Assembly: GCA_905221605.1 (NCBI GenBank)
Contig: CAJNDS010000549.1
Coordinates: 1 to 64,000, forward strand
Direction: 5' to 3'
DNA: 64,000 bases
Origin: Symbiodinium natans
Taxonomy: Eukaryota > Sar > Dinophyceae > Suessiales > Symbiodiniaceae
The stretch's first letter is position 1; every line of letters starts with the position of its first letter. Positions 35,001 through 47,000 of this stretch are shown here, in pieces. Below the pieces are notes generated by a model. The model had not been told where the DNA came from. It did not search any database and saw only the letters and a list, made by a program, of their open reading frames with translations. A program made the position numbers and the translations under genes.

Positions 35001-38000
35001 AAGTTTCAAAGAACCCTTGGAGACCGAGACCCTCTACTTCTGCGTGCCTGTACGAAACAAAAAGGCAGCTTCGACATTGCCAGCGATTCAGCAAATGGTA
35101 GTGGACATAAAGGCGCTCGGATACCCGATTGTTCGTATACATGCCGATAGAGGAGGTGAACTTCGTGGAAACCTGGTTCGGCATTGGGTGCTTTCGCAAG
35201 GGATGCTGCCTACAACTTCCACTGGTTCGGAGCCGGCGGAGAATGGAGTGGCCGAAGCTGGAGTGAAGTACCTGAAGCGGAAGGCCAGGATCCTACTTGA
35301 TGCAGCTCGTCTCGGAAGAGAACATTGGCCTACTGCCATCCAAACAGCTGCAGTGCAGCAGCGATGTGAAAAGCTGGGGATTATGCAACCGATGGTGGTG
35401 GCTTATGGGGCGAAAGTGTACGTGAAGATCAAGAAGTACAAGACTGGTGATGTGGAAGATTTGGGTCCTCATTGGCTACAAGGAAAATACTTGGGACCGT
35501 CGACGGATGTTCGGGGAGGCCATGTGATCTTGAAGAGCACCGGAACCTTCATTCAGACGACACATGTGCGAGTGGCTAGAGAGCCACCTTCCTTGGACGA
35601 GGTGGCCCCCACAATCGTTGTCGAGCCAGAGGATAAGTGTGAAGCGCCCAAGGTCCCTGAGCCGGTGGTCGTCCCCGAGGAACCACCACTACCACCTCCA
35701 CCAAAAGGACCTCCAGTCTCGTACGCTCCGCCTATGTACCGAACGAAGGGGAAAACTGCAGGTGTGGAACTACGCATGATGCAAGTGCACGACAAGGAGT
35801 TTACGACCTTTGCCAATTCTATGGATGATCGTGATGAACTACAAGCACGAATTTCCTTGCAGGCCCCGTTGAGTTCGATGAATCCGAGTGTGAAAACGAT
35901 TCGTGCTGCAGATGCTGAAGCAGTGGAAAAGGTGTCAAAGGAGTTGGTGGAAGAAGGGTCCTACACAGCTGCAGCATGTCGGATTGTTTTGCAGGCGATG
36001 GACGACTTCAAGGGCAACCTTCGTGCTCCTCGCTCAACAACTGGTGCAGGAATGATACTGGGTGCCTATGTCCAAGGAGGGGCTTATGGCATCACTATGA
36101 ATGGAAGATGTTTGCCCTACACCACCTACTTCCTCAACCACTACATGAAGAAGCGGATCGTCGAGACCATGCCGGGAACCGATCCGACTTGGGCAGCGCT
36201 GGCGCTGCATCGCTTGAACGAAGCCCCGGTCCACAAGGACAAGCACAACCAGAAAGGGTCGATGAACTATGTCATGGAACTAGATGAGACCCCGAGTGCT
36301 GGTCTATGGGTGGAAGGCGATGTTGAGTCGCATCCACATCGAGGAGGCGGAGAAGTGATTCCACATCTACATGAACGACCCGATGGTGGTACTGAGCTGG
36401 AAAGGATTGTCGACATCAAGAACCGGCCAGTGGAATTCTCGCCTCGCTCAAAACATGCTTATGTTCGTGATGAAGGACCTCGATGGGTTCTATCCGCTTA
36501 CACCCCAGCCGGGATTTCAAGGTTGGCCCGCCCGGATGTCGCCTACTTGAAGCACTGTGGTTTTCCTGTCGATGGAATGGGTTTACTTGACGGCGGTCTT
36601 GATGAACTTTGCTTTGTGAAGCAGATTGGCCTGGCACGGGAAACCACACCCGTGTTGGAGGCGTCCTCTTCGAGTCCGGAGTGCGTTTCTTGGAGTCGAG
36701 CTCAAGAAGCAGGGGATGTGCAGGAGGATGTCGAGGCTATGTGTGATGGTGCAGAATATGTGGGCGAATGGGAAGTGTATATGTGGGCGAATGGGAAGTG
36801 TATGCGGATGATGAGAGAAACATCCATGACCCTGAGCACAGGGAACAGGAGGAGCACCGGCTGCTTCTTGTGGGAAGCTCTGAAGAACCTGGAAGGGAGC
36901 TTCCATACCTCCAGCGAATATATGGAGGACATGTGGATCAGGAGGTGGACTACGTGGAGGTGCAGGATGCTATGGCCGAGAATATGGAGGAATGGTCTGC
37001 TGGGGAAGCGTTCCCGAGATTGGCAAAGCTGGAGCCCGAGTACACGAAGGACATCGAGAAGCTTATTGCAGGCCTAAGGGAACCTTTGCGACACACCCAC
37101 AACGTGAGTCCTGCCGATGTTCGGCAGAACGTTCCAAAATGGAAGAAATCCATCAAGAAGGAGATTGGTGTGGTGGACAAGGGTTTCCGTCGCATTACCA
37201 CCCAGCAAGCCAAGGACTTGGAGCGCCACCACAATGTCCAGTACCTGCCCGCGAAGATGGTCTACACCCTGAAGCCACCAGGTGTGGTAGCCGAGGAGGC
37301 GGAAGAAGAGGAGAAATGGTGCAAGCGGAAGGCTCGCATTGTGTGCTGCGGAAACTTTGCTGAAGATGCTCAACAAGACGTGTTCGCTTCAGGAGCAGCA
37401 GCAGAGAGCTTGAGAAGCACCCTCACTTTCTCCGCCTACAAGCGATGGCTTGCCGCCACCCTGGATATCACCGGAGCATTCATGCTCACTCCTATGCCAG
37501 AGGGCCCTGACGAGATCCTCTACGTCATCACACCACCAACAATCCTGGTGCAGATGGGCCTGGCGGAGGCATCGGAGCGATGGCTTCTGACCCATGGAAT
37601 GTATGGGTTGAGGCAATCGCCCAAGTTGTGGGCGAACTTTCGAGATCAAACTATGAAGGCGATGGAGATTGAGGATGGCAATAGGAGGTGGATGCTGAAG
37701 CAGGGCGAGGCAGAGCCAAATCTTTGGTTCCTATACGAGGCAGGAACCTCGGTATTCGACCACCCCGAAGGAGCCGTCCTGATCTATGTCGACGACCTGC
37801 TGATTTGTGGCCCGCTGTCGTTGATGATGTCCACCGCCGCCACGATAAGCAGAACATGGAAGACATCAACTTTGGAGGTGGTTTCTGCAGAAAAAGGGGT
37901 TCGTTTTCTGGGTTGTGAGATTGAGACCAATCTGGAAGGAGATCGGTACTATATACATCAACGGCCCTATGTTGCAGAGCTGCTTCGTCTCCACAATATC

Positions 38001-41000
38001 CCCGGCAAGATCCCCGATTCCCTGCAATCGTGAGCTTCTATCTTCGCAGGCAGAGGAAGGAGAAGACCCTGGAACCCCCGATGACATCAAGCAAGCTCAG
38101 AGGTTGTGTGGGGAGTTGCTGTGGCTTTCACAGCGTAGCAGACCGGATCTGTCGTATCCAATTGCTGCAATGGGGTCTTTGCTCACAAGGGCAGCGCCAA
38201 GATGTGTGGAAGTGGGGATGCGAATATTGTCGTATTTGCAGAGGACTGCCGACTATGCCCTCGAAATCTTTCCTCAAGGAGAAGCAGTCAAAGGGTGGAG
38301 TGACAGCTCGTTCGCTCCCACTGGGGACAAATCCCATTCGGGGCTTCTTACCACCTGGATGAATGTTCCAATCTCTTGGAGATCGTGCAGGCAACCATTC
38401 GTGAGCCTAAGCACAGCGGAATGTGAGCTGATAGCTGCCCTGGAGACACTTACCATGTGTTTGTCTATGCGTGCAATCCTGGAGCAGTTTGGCAACATCC
38501 CGGCCAAAACCACCATACTGGTGGATAACCAGGCTGCTGTGTCGTTGGCAAATCCAGCGACGTCCGCGGGGGGTGGATGGAGAACACGACACCTACGTAT
38601 ACGGGCTGCATTCCTGACAGAACAAATAGAGCGTGGATTGGTCGAAGTCCAATTTGTTCCTGGAAGTTTGCAGTTGGCAGACCTATTAACAAAATCCTTT
38701 CCAAGACAGAGGTTGCAGGAATTGGTCAGCTTGTGGGGCGTTGTTGATATGTCGATAAAAGCTGCCAAACTTTCGCTTGCACGGGCCATGGTCATGATGA
38801 TGATGGTGCAAACTGTTCGGGCGACACCTCCTGCAGAAAAGATGCCTCTGCAAATGGATGGCTCAATTGAGCTGTATATCGTCGTGATGTTGGTGGGCGT
38901 TGTGCTGGTTGCTGTTTGGGAAAGCTTGTGGTGGATTTGGTATCGCATCACTGATGACACCGGCACGACACGAAGAGCCAGGCGTTTGCGACGATTACAA
39001 AAGGCTGTGGAACTGGAGCTGAAGCAACAAATGCTGCGGCTTGATGAATCGCCCCTAGAGCAGCCTTCGACTACGACGACAAGAGAAGTTGGTGTTCAGG
39101 TGACTCCGGCATTCATTCCAATGAGGCCTCCGGAAGTGCAGATCCAGATTCGTGAAGTGGAGGTACCTGTGCCGGAGTACTACTCAGGCCCTTACTACGT
39201 CACCGACGGCGGAGACCATGTCCATGTGTTTCCAGATTGCTGGGGGCTGAGGAATGCCAACAGGATCCACGACAAGCAAATGTGCAGAGTATGTCGCGAG
39301 AACCGCGGCAGGTCACTTCGGCAGACTCGGTCAGGATGAAATGTATAGATGGTTGGCTTTGAAAAATCAAGAGGCCAACCAAGGAGGAGTGTTGATTGCA
39401 CCCGACCTCGTCCAGGACCCTTTGTCGCCGACTTGTGCAGGACATGGCCCAAAAACAGGCCAAAGCGTTGTGGCCAGAGAGCCACCATGTCATATCACGT
39501 CAGGAGGCGCATGATCAACATGTAAAGCAGAGATCATTCGCACTATCCAACAAAGCATGTGCAGAGCACAAGCAGACGATCGCAGAGACATGTTGTTCGC
39601 CGCTTTGAATGTGAAAAAGAGTCCGAAATTCGACACCATGGCCGCCTCGCAATCTGCTGACACCCCATTCCAACCTGCTGCTCGTCAGCACCTAAACCCT
39701 AAACCCTAAACCCTAAACCCTAAACCCTAAACCCTAAACCCTAAACCCTAAACCCTAAACCCTAAACCCTAAACCCTAAACCCTAAACCCTAAACCCTAA
39801 ACCCTAAACCCTAAACCCTAAACCCTAAACCTAAACCCTAAACCCTAAACCCTAAACCCTAAACCCTAAACCCTAAACCCTAAACCCTAAACCCTAAACC
39901 CTAAACCCTAAACCCTAAACCCTAAACCCTAAACCCTAAACCCTAAACCCTAAACCCTAAACCCTAAACCCTAAACCCTAAACCCTAAACCCCCTAGACT
40001 GCCCTGAAAACCCCCCCACCGCCCCAAACAACCCTCAAGGCAACAGGGAGGCCCAGAACCAGCTAAGGCACTGCAGGGGTTCAGGGAGGCCCTAGTCCCG
40101 AAACCCTAAACCCTAAACCCTAAACCCTAAACCCTAAACCCAAAACCCTAAACCCTAAACCCTAGATTAGAGGATTTCGGCTTCAGGGCTTAGGATTCGG
40201 GATTTCGGCTGGGTCTTAAGTTCTAGCAAAAGCCTACCCTAAACCCTAAGCCCTAAGCCCTAAACCCTAAACCCTAAACCCTAAACCCTAAACCCAAGCG
40301 CCATCAATCCCAGGAGCGCTACCGATCCGTGACCCGGAGCTACTACCGGGGAGACGGGAGCTCAGGGAGCCAGATTTGTGCTTATGGGTGGGCTATGTTG
40401 GTCTTTTGCAGATCGGGGTTTAGGGTTTAGGGTTTAGGGTTTCGGGTTTAGGGTTTAGGGTTTAGGGTTTAGGGTTCCGGGATGCTTGGGTGCCTTAGCC
40501 AGGAGCCCCAAGCTCCACACCCTACCCTCGCAATCAGTGGGCACAAGGGGGGCAAAAGTGTTGTCAAGAAGGCAGGGGTTTAGGGTTTAGGGTTTAGGGT
40601 TTAGGGTTTAGGGTTTAGGGTTTAGGGTTTAGGGTTTAGGGTTTAGGGTTTAGGGTTTAGGGTTTAGGGTTTAGGGTTTAGGGTTTAGGGTTTAGGGTTT
40701 AGGGTTAAGGGCGTGGCAGAGGGGGGTTGACTTAAATCGCGGGGTCCTTCTGGGTTCTCTAAGATCATAGATTGTGGATGGGCTCCTGTTTGATGTTGGT
40801 AATTGTACATATGGGAGGTCGTTCTGGGGGGACTAGCAATAAAACCAAACCTCATATACGCCGCAAAGTCGTCAACAAATCCTGCAATCTCCGGCTGCCC
40901 CACATGACGACCCCGAAAACCCTCATCGAGCTCAACGGCCCTGAGCAGCCTAAACCCTAAACCCTAAACCCTAAACCCTAAACCCTAAACCCTAAACTCT

Positions 41001-44000
41001 ATGGGGTTTGAAGTTTCGGATCTAGGCTTTGGGGTTTAGAGCTTAGGGGTTTTCGAGGCTGCCGGCGCGCTCATTGTCTACGACATCACGAACCGCCGGG
41101 GTCTTATAATCGGATTCCCGAAAGTGGACACGGATTTGGGGTTTGGGTTGGGATGAACCTCTTCCTAACAGTCCTTAATGGAGATTATCATAGGGGGGGT
41201 ACTAGAATCCCTCTACAGGGCTGTTAGTATGAGGGGGAACATCCAAAGGTTTGGGGTTTGAAGTTGAGGGGTTTATTCTTTGTGGTGCGTGTACGGTAAC
41301 TTTAGATCCTTAGCCTTTTTGGGGTTTATTGGGGTTTCTTAATAAGGCAGCTAACAATCTAATTTATAGCTAGACTCCTAAGTGCAGCCAAGTATTGCTT
41401 GCGGCTTTGCCACGAAGCTCTGATGCCAGCAGCCAGGCAGGCCTTTTGCCTCAAGACTAAGCGGTGTTTCAAAAGTATTTGGGGTTTAGGGCCTTAGGGT
41501 GTAGGGTTTAGGGTTTAGGGTTTAGGGACAATGTTATATGCCCTGAACTGCCTAAACTCCCTGAACTGCCTGAACTCCCTAAACCTTCAATCGTGTGGCT
41601 CGACCTAGAGTGGCCTCAAGGCGACTCCTACAATCATCTGGTGAACTGGCTCGCTGATGCCAGGACGCTTTGAGGGTTTAGGGTTTTAGGGTTGGGTTCA
41701 GGGTTGAGGGTTTAGGGTCTGGGGTTGAAGATTCGGGGCGGGTTGAGGGGTCGGGGGTCTGTTCTCTTCAGGCAGTTGGGTTTGCGGGCTTCTAGGGCTG
41801 TCGGGCTGGATGTACAGTTCTTTTGTGTTGCTTTCGGAGGAGCGCGAAAGGCCCAGGCTGGCCAATCTATACCCTCACCAATGTAAACTCGATGCAGACG
41901 CCGCCGCGGCTGTGTGGGTATCGGGCCGCGAGCGAGGGTTCAGAAGGGTTTTGGCCTCCGAGATCGGAGTTCCAGGTTCAGGGTCCAGGGTGCACAGATT
42001 TCAGTTTGGATTCAGGGGTTTTTGAAGTTGAGAAACTTCAGACCTTACACAGAGCCGCTTACGAGGCTCAGGCGTAGTTCTACTTTGGGTCCTCAGTCGG
42101 GATTTAGGGGGCAGGGCTTATGGGTGAGCTAGGGTCCTAAAACCTCAAAAACTTGAACCCCAAGTAGCCACCAAGCCCCCAATTTCCCCGAAACCCCGAA
42201 CCCCCTAAACCCTAAACCCTAAACCCTAAACCCAAAACCCTAAACCCTAAACCCTAAACCCTAAACCCCAAACCTGTAAACCTTAAACCCCAAGCCTCGC
42301 TTTTTCTCGCCAGGACCCTGGCCAGAGCCGACATCTCCATCATTACCGTAGGCGTCAACCCTTGGGGGCCGCTGGAGTACGGCACCCTTACATTAGGGAC
42401 CCTAAAAAGGTTTAGGGTTTAGGGTTTTAGGGTTTTAGGGTTTTAGGGTTTAGGCTTTAGGGTTTGGGGACCCTCATGTTGAGAACTACCCATCATTAAG
42501 CAAATGGGTTCGGGTTTTGGGCCTATCCCGAAGCACCAGGCACCTTTAGTCCTGTCTGAAAACCCCTTGCTGTAAATCTTCTAGAGCCCCCAGAGCTTTC
42601 CACCCCAGAGCCCCCCTGACCCACCCCACCCCGCAAAAAAAAAACAAGAAGTTCAAACACCAAGAGTTCTTTAATCCACCCCTTATACAAAAGCACCCAT
42701 GAACCCTCAACCCGACAGAGCTAAACGCTAAAGCTCCAAAGCCTAAACCCGAAAGCCCCCAACCCTGAAGCCAGACTTTAGGACCAAAACCTCAAAATAC
42801 TGTACGCCGAGTGGCTTGGTTACCACGCGACGCGCGCATGGGAGTGGGCCGGTCAAAGTCAATCTGTAGGGCCCACGACGCTCGCTAACAACACCTTGAA
42901 CCCTAAACCCTAAACCCTAAACCCTAAACCCTACCCTAAACCCTAAACCCTAAACCCTAAACCCTAAACCTAAACCCTAAACCCTAAACCCTAAACCCTA
43001 AACCCTAAACCCTAAACCCTAAACCCTAAACCCTAAACCCTAAACCCTAAACCCTAAACCCAAGCCCTGAAACCCGTGTGGCTCCCACCATGCGCCAGGG
43101 AACAAAGTCGACCTCAAGGAGAAGCGCGCGCGGATCTCGAGGGGGGCTCTTAGGGCTTGCAGGCTTTGGGGCTTCGGGGTTTAGGGCTTGGGGTTTAGGG
43201 TTTGGGGTTTAGGGTTTAGGGTCAGGGTTTAGGGTTTAGGGTTTAGGGTTTAGGGTTTAGGGTTTAGGGTTTAGGGTTTAGGGTTTAGGGTTTAGGGTTC
43301 AGGGTCGAGGGCAGTACTGAACACCCAAATCCTAAACCCACTGAGACCTGACCTCGCATGTCTCCCAAGGAGGTGACCTTCCTTGAGGCCAGCCGGTGCG
43401 CGCAAGAGAACGGCTCCAGTCTTAGCATGGGTTTAGGGTTTGAGGTTTAGAGCTTAGGGTTTGGGGTTTAGGGTTCCGGCTTTAAGGTTTAGGTTTTTGG
43501 GTACCCTGAACCCTAAACCCTAAACCCCAAACCCTGAGCCCTAAACTCGGCCGTTCAAGCCGCAGGGGTCTTGGTTCGGAAACTTCATGCCCCAAACCCT
43601 AAACCCTAAACCCTAAACCCTAAACCCTAAACCCTAAACCCTAAACCCTAAACCCGAGCTCTGAAGGGCCATCTGCTGCCCTGGCATTCCCTCGCCTTGA
43701 GTTTCCCCAAGTCACAGTCTTAAACGGGTTTGGGGTTTAGGGTTTAGGGTTTGGGGTTTAGGATTAGGGGTTTAGGGTTTCGGATTTGGGGTTTAGGGTT
43801 TGGGGTTTAGGATTTGGGGTTTAGGGCTTGGGGTCCTTTAAGAAGAATACCCCTCAACCGCACACCCTCAGCCCCGAAACGTTAGCAACTCAACCTCCCC
43901 CAACCTTAAACCCTCGAACCCTAAAGCAGAAAGGCTCCACGGCTCCCAAAGTTCGCACCCCATGCTTCTATGAGGAACTTGGCCAAGGCCTCCTTGAGGG

Positions 44001-47000
44001 TTTAGGGCTTAGGGTTAGGGTGTAGGGTTTAGGGTTTAGGGTTTAGGGTTTAGGGTTTAGGGTTTAGGGTTTAGGGTTTAGGGTTTAGGGTTTAGGGTTT
44101 AGGGTTTAGGGTTTAGGGTTTAGGGTTTAGGGTTTAGGGTTTAGGCTTTGGGGTCCTTCAGCCCGGCCTCCCAGATATTCTCTTCCTCGAGACCAGCGCG
44201 CTCACTGGCGAGGGGGTCGGCTCCCCAGCCTGTCCTATGGGTTTTTTCCAAATTAGGGGTTTAGGGTTTAGGGTTTAGGGTTTAGGGTTTAGGGTTTAGG
44301 GTTTGCAGAGATGTTGTAAGCGAACCTGGCGGGGTGCGCGGAAGTTTCATGAGCTTGACATTTTTTGTCACGGCTGCCGAAGGCAACGCGGAACCAAACA
44401 CCAACCCTGAACCCTGAACCTCGAACCCTGATCCCTAAGCCCTGAACCTTTTAACCCCAAGCCCTCTACAAAACCTGCACTCTACACCTTGAACCTTGCG
44501 GTTTGCAACTGAAGGGCTTCTCTGACCGCGGAGGCTCAAGCACTTGCAGCACAAGTCTGGAAGATTTCCCTCAGCCTCTCCGGAACCAAAACGGAACCCT
44601 TATGGCCTTACGGGCCACCGTAAGCCCCTTGCACTAAACCCTAAAACCCAGATCCCCAAAGCCCCAAAAAGTAGATCCCCACAAGGTTTCCTAAGAATGA
44701 CCCAATAGAAGTATAGGGTACTATTTGGGGGTTCTACTTTTGGATCCTCCAAGGGGTCTGGGTAAAGCCACAAAGAGGTGGAGGATGTGTTGCCCTAAAC
44801 CCTCAACCCTAAACCCTCAACCCTAAGCCCTAAACCCTGAACCCGAAACCCTAAACGCTAACCCTAAACCCTATACCCTGAACCCTAAACCCTACACCCT
44901 ACACCCTACACCCTAAACCTTAACCCTAAACCCTAAACCCTAAGCCCTAAGCCCTAAACCCTAAACCCAACGAAGGTGGAGGATGTCTTCATCAAAGTCG
45001 CGCGGATGATCCTGAACAAGATCGAGGATGGCCGCCTGGCAGCTCTAAGGGCATTTTGGAGGTTTAGGGTTTGGGGTTTAGTTTTTAGGGTTTAGGGTCT
45101 GGGGTTTAGGGTTAGGGTTTCGGGTTTCGGGTTCAGGGTTCGGGTCTAGGTAGAGTTCAGGGTTTAGGGTTGTGAGTTCGGATGTCCTAAATCCTTCCCC
45201 AGGCTTTGGCTCAAGGGCTTTTCAGGTTTAGGGTGCCCAGGTTGAGGTTTGAGGGTTTTGCCTCTAAGAAGCCAAGTGTCCGAGAAGCATATCGCACTTG
45301 CTGATGTGCGGTGGCGTTGCTGATGAACCTGCCCCTACAAGGGTTTCGGGTTGAGGGCAGCAAGGGTGCCTTGACTGTGAAACCAAAGAAACCCGACGGC
45401 CGTATCCTATTTCCGATATCCCAGACCCCTAAGGCCTAAACCTTACCGTAGACTCCGCAGACCACCCTAAACCCTAAGCCCTAAGCCTAAATCCTAAATC
45501 CTGAACCCTAAACCCAAAGCCTGCGAAACCCTGAGAGCCTCAGCCCTCAAAAGCTACGTTCCGGGTAGAGGGTGGAAGTTTTGTTCAAAGGGTTCTTTGT
45601 TTTCGGCTCTCTGACCATAGGTGTTTAGGGTTTGGGGTCTAGGCTTTAGGGTTTACGGTTTGGGGGCTAGGCTTTAGGGTTTAGGGTGCGGAGCTGCAGT
45701 TGGTATTGTAGAAAGGAGTTGGTGTTGAAAGTTGAAGGGTCAATGTACCTGCTGATCTACATGGCTCAAGACTGGGCCATGCGCCTGGTAGCAAAAAGAA
45801 GTTTTGAGTTCCTGTTGTTTGCTGGTTGGTTCAGGGTGAAATCTTTGGCGACTGTTGGGGTTGGTTTCCTCTCCCTTTCGGTTGCCCCCGTAGGTTATGA
45901 GCCCAAATTAGGTTCCCTGCGGTCTGTGTTTCGGCTTTAGGGTGATAGTTGAAGCCATGGCGACCAACTGGTTACGGACTGGTACGGCATCATCGAGCTC
46001 CAATGTGGGCGATCAAGGTGAAGGTGGTGTCAAAAGGTCTGCAACGGGTGAAAAAAGTTGTTCCCAATGTGGAAGCTCTGGTTGATGCTGGTGGTATGCG
46101 TGGCGGAGAGAAGCCGGTGGTGGAAGGACTGGAAGACCAGATGGAAGCAGTTTTGCTGCGCCTTCTGAGTAAACATGGGCTTTGTCTTCGAGCTGCGGGA
46201 CCTGCTGAATCAACGGGAGCGCCAACAATAAGCTCCTCTACGTCAAAGATGGTGGAGCAAGGGTGCCAGACAGAGCTGGTTGGGGATGTTATCCCTGTTT
46301 CCAAGCGAGCTCGCAACAAAGTGAGCTTCGCGGCTGAAAGTGGTGATCTGTTGACAGGTGAAGCGGAAGAAACTGCGCCTGTTGCTGCGACAAAAAGCAG
46401 TATCCTCGTCGTTGGGGACGCAGAAGGAGTCGTTCCTGTTGCTATGGTGATGAGTGAAGGAGAAATCCTGGAATTGGAGGCAGCGAGAATACAGCAAGAG
46501 TCAGATGAAGACTTATACGCTGATGGTGGAGGCAAAGTGTCTCAAGCTGCTGACCTTCCAATCATCGACTGTGATGGGAAGACATGGGAACGCCATTTTC
46601 ACGAGGATGGGAGAGAATATCTTTACTGCTTAGACACGGGAGATACCCAATGGGTGTTGCCGAAGAAGACTGGGATGGCTGGAAACAGTGAAGGGTCTGG
46701 TGTTGGAATGGGCATTGTCCCTGTGGAAGATGAGCCAGCACTGGGTACTACTTCGTCCTCGTCGCCTACTGAGTCTTTCAGGGCACAACAGGGTAGCGTG
46801 GAAAGTGTCAACAGCGGTGTAAATAGTGTAGGTGAAAAGGATTTTTCCTCTACTATCAGGGATAGCGGTCTTAGGGCTGGTGGTGACGCCCCGACCTCGG
46901 GTTCTCCTGATGAGGAAGGGATTTCTGGAATCCGAGCAGACATCGCTGGAGAACATCTGGATCGGGAAGAAATGGAAGCGCTTTCTGAGGGTGTGGCAGC

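Larger units (their letters stand above)
30458..39690 (+). mobile_element. Element 1: Copia-type LTR retrotransposon (9,233 bp)
   Basis: Two 301-bp LTRs starting TG and ending CA enclose gag, protease, integrase, reverse transcriptase and RNase H in the Copia order (integrase before RT). The target duplication CCTAA flanks it (30453-30457 and 39691-39695), inside a CCCTAAA array of a Rab4 intron. The primer-binding site directly follows the 5' LTR and a purine tract (AAGGAGGAG) directly precedes the 3' LTR. The LTRs differ at one position, implying recent insertion, yet the polyprotein changes frame four times. It is in sense orientation with Rab4. Confidence 0.97.

Noticed and set aside
45203-45215. 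TTTGGCTCAAG matching the 3' half of the dinoflagellate spliced leader
   Set aside because: Only 11 nt match, with no adjoining coding start; it lies inside a Rab4 intron and is probably chance.
45686-45940. 84-codon ORF across the 5' LTR of element 2
   Set aside because: It is LTR sequence plus primer site; the same frame occurs in the 3' LTR and ends differently, so it is probably not a separate gene.
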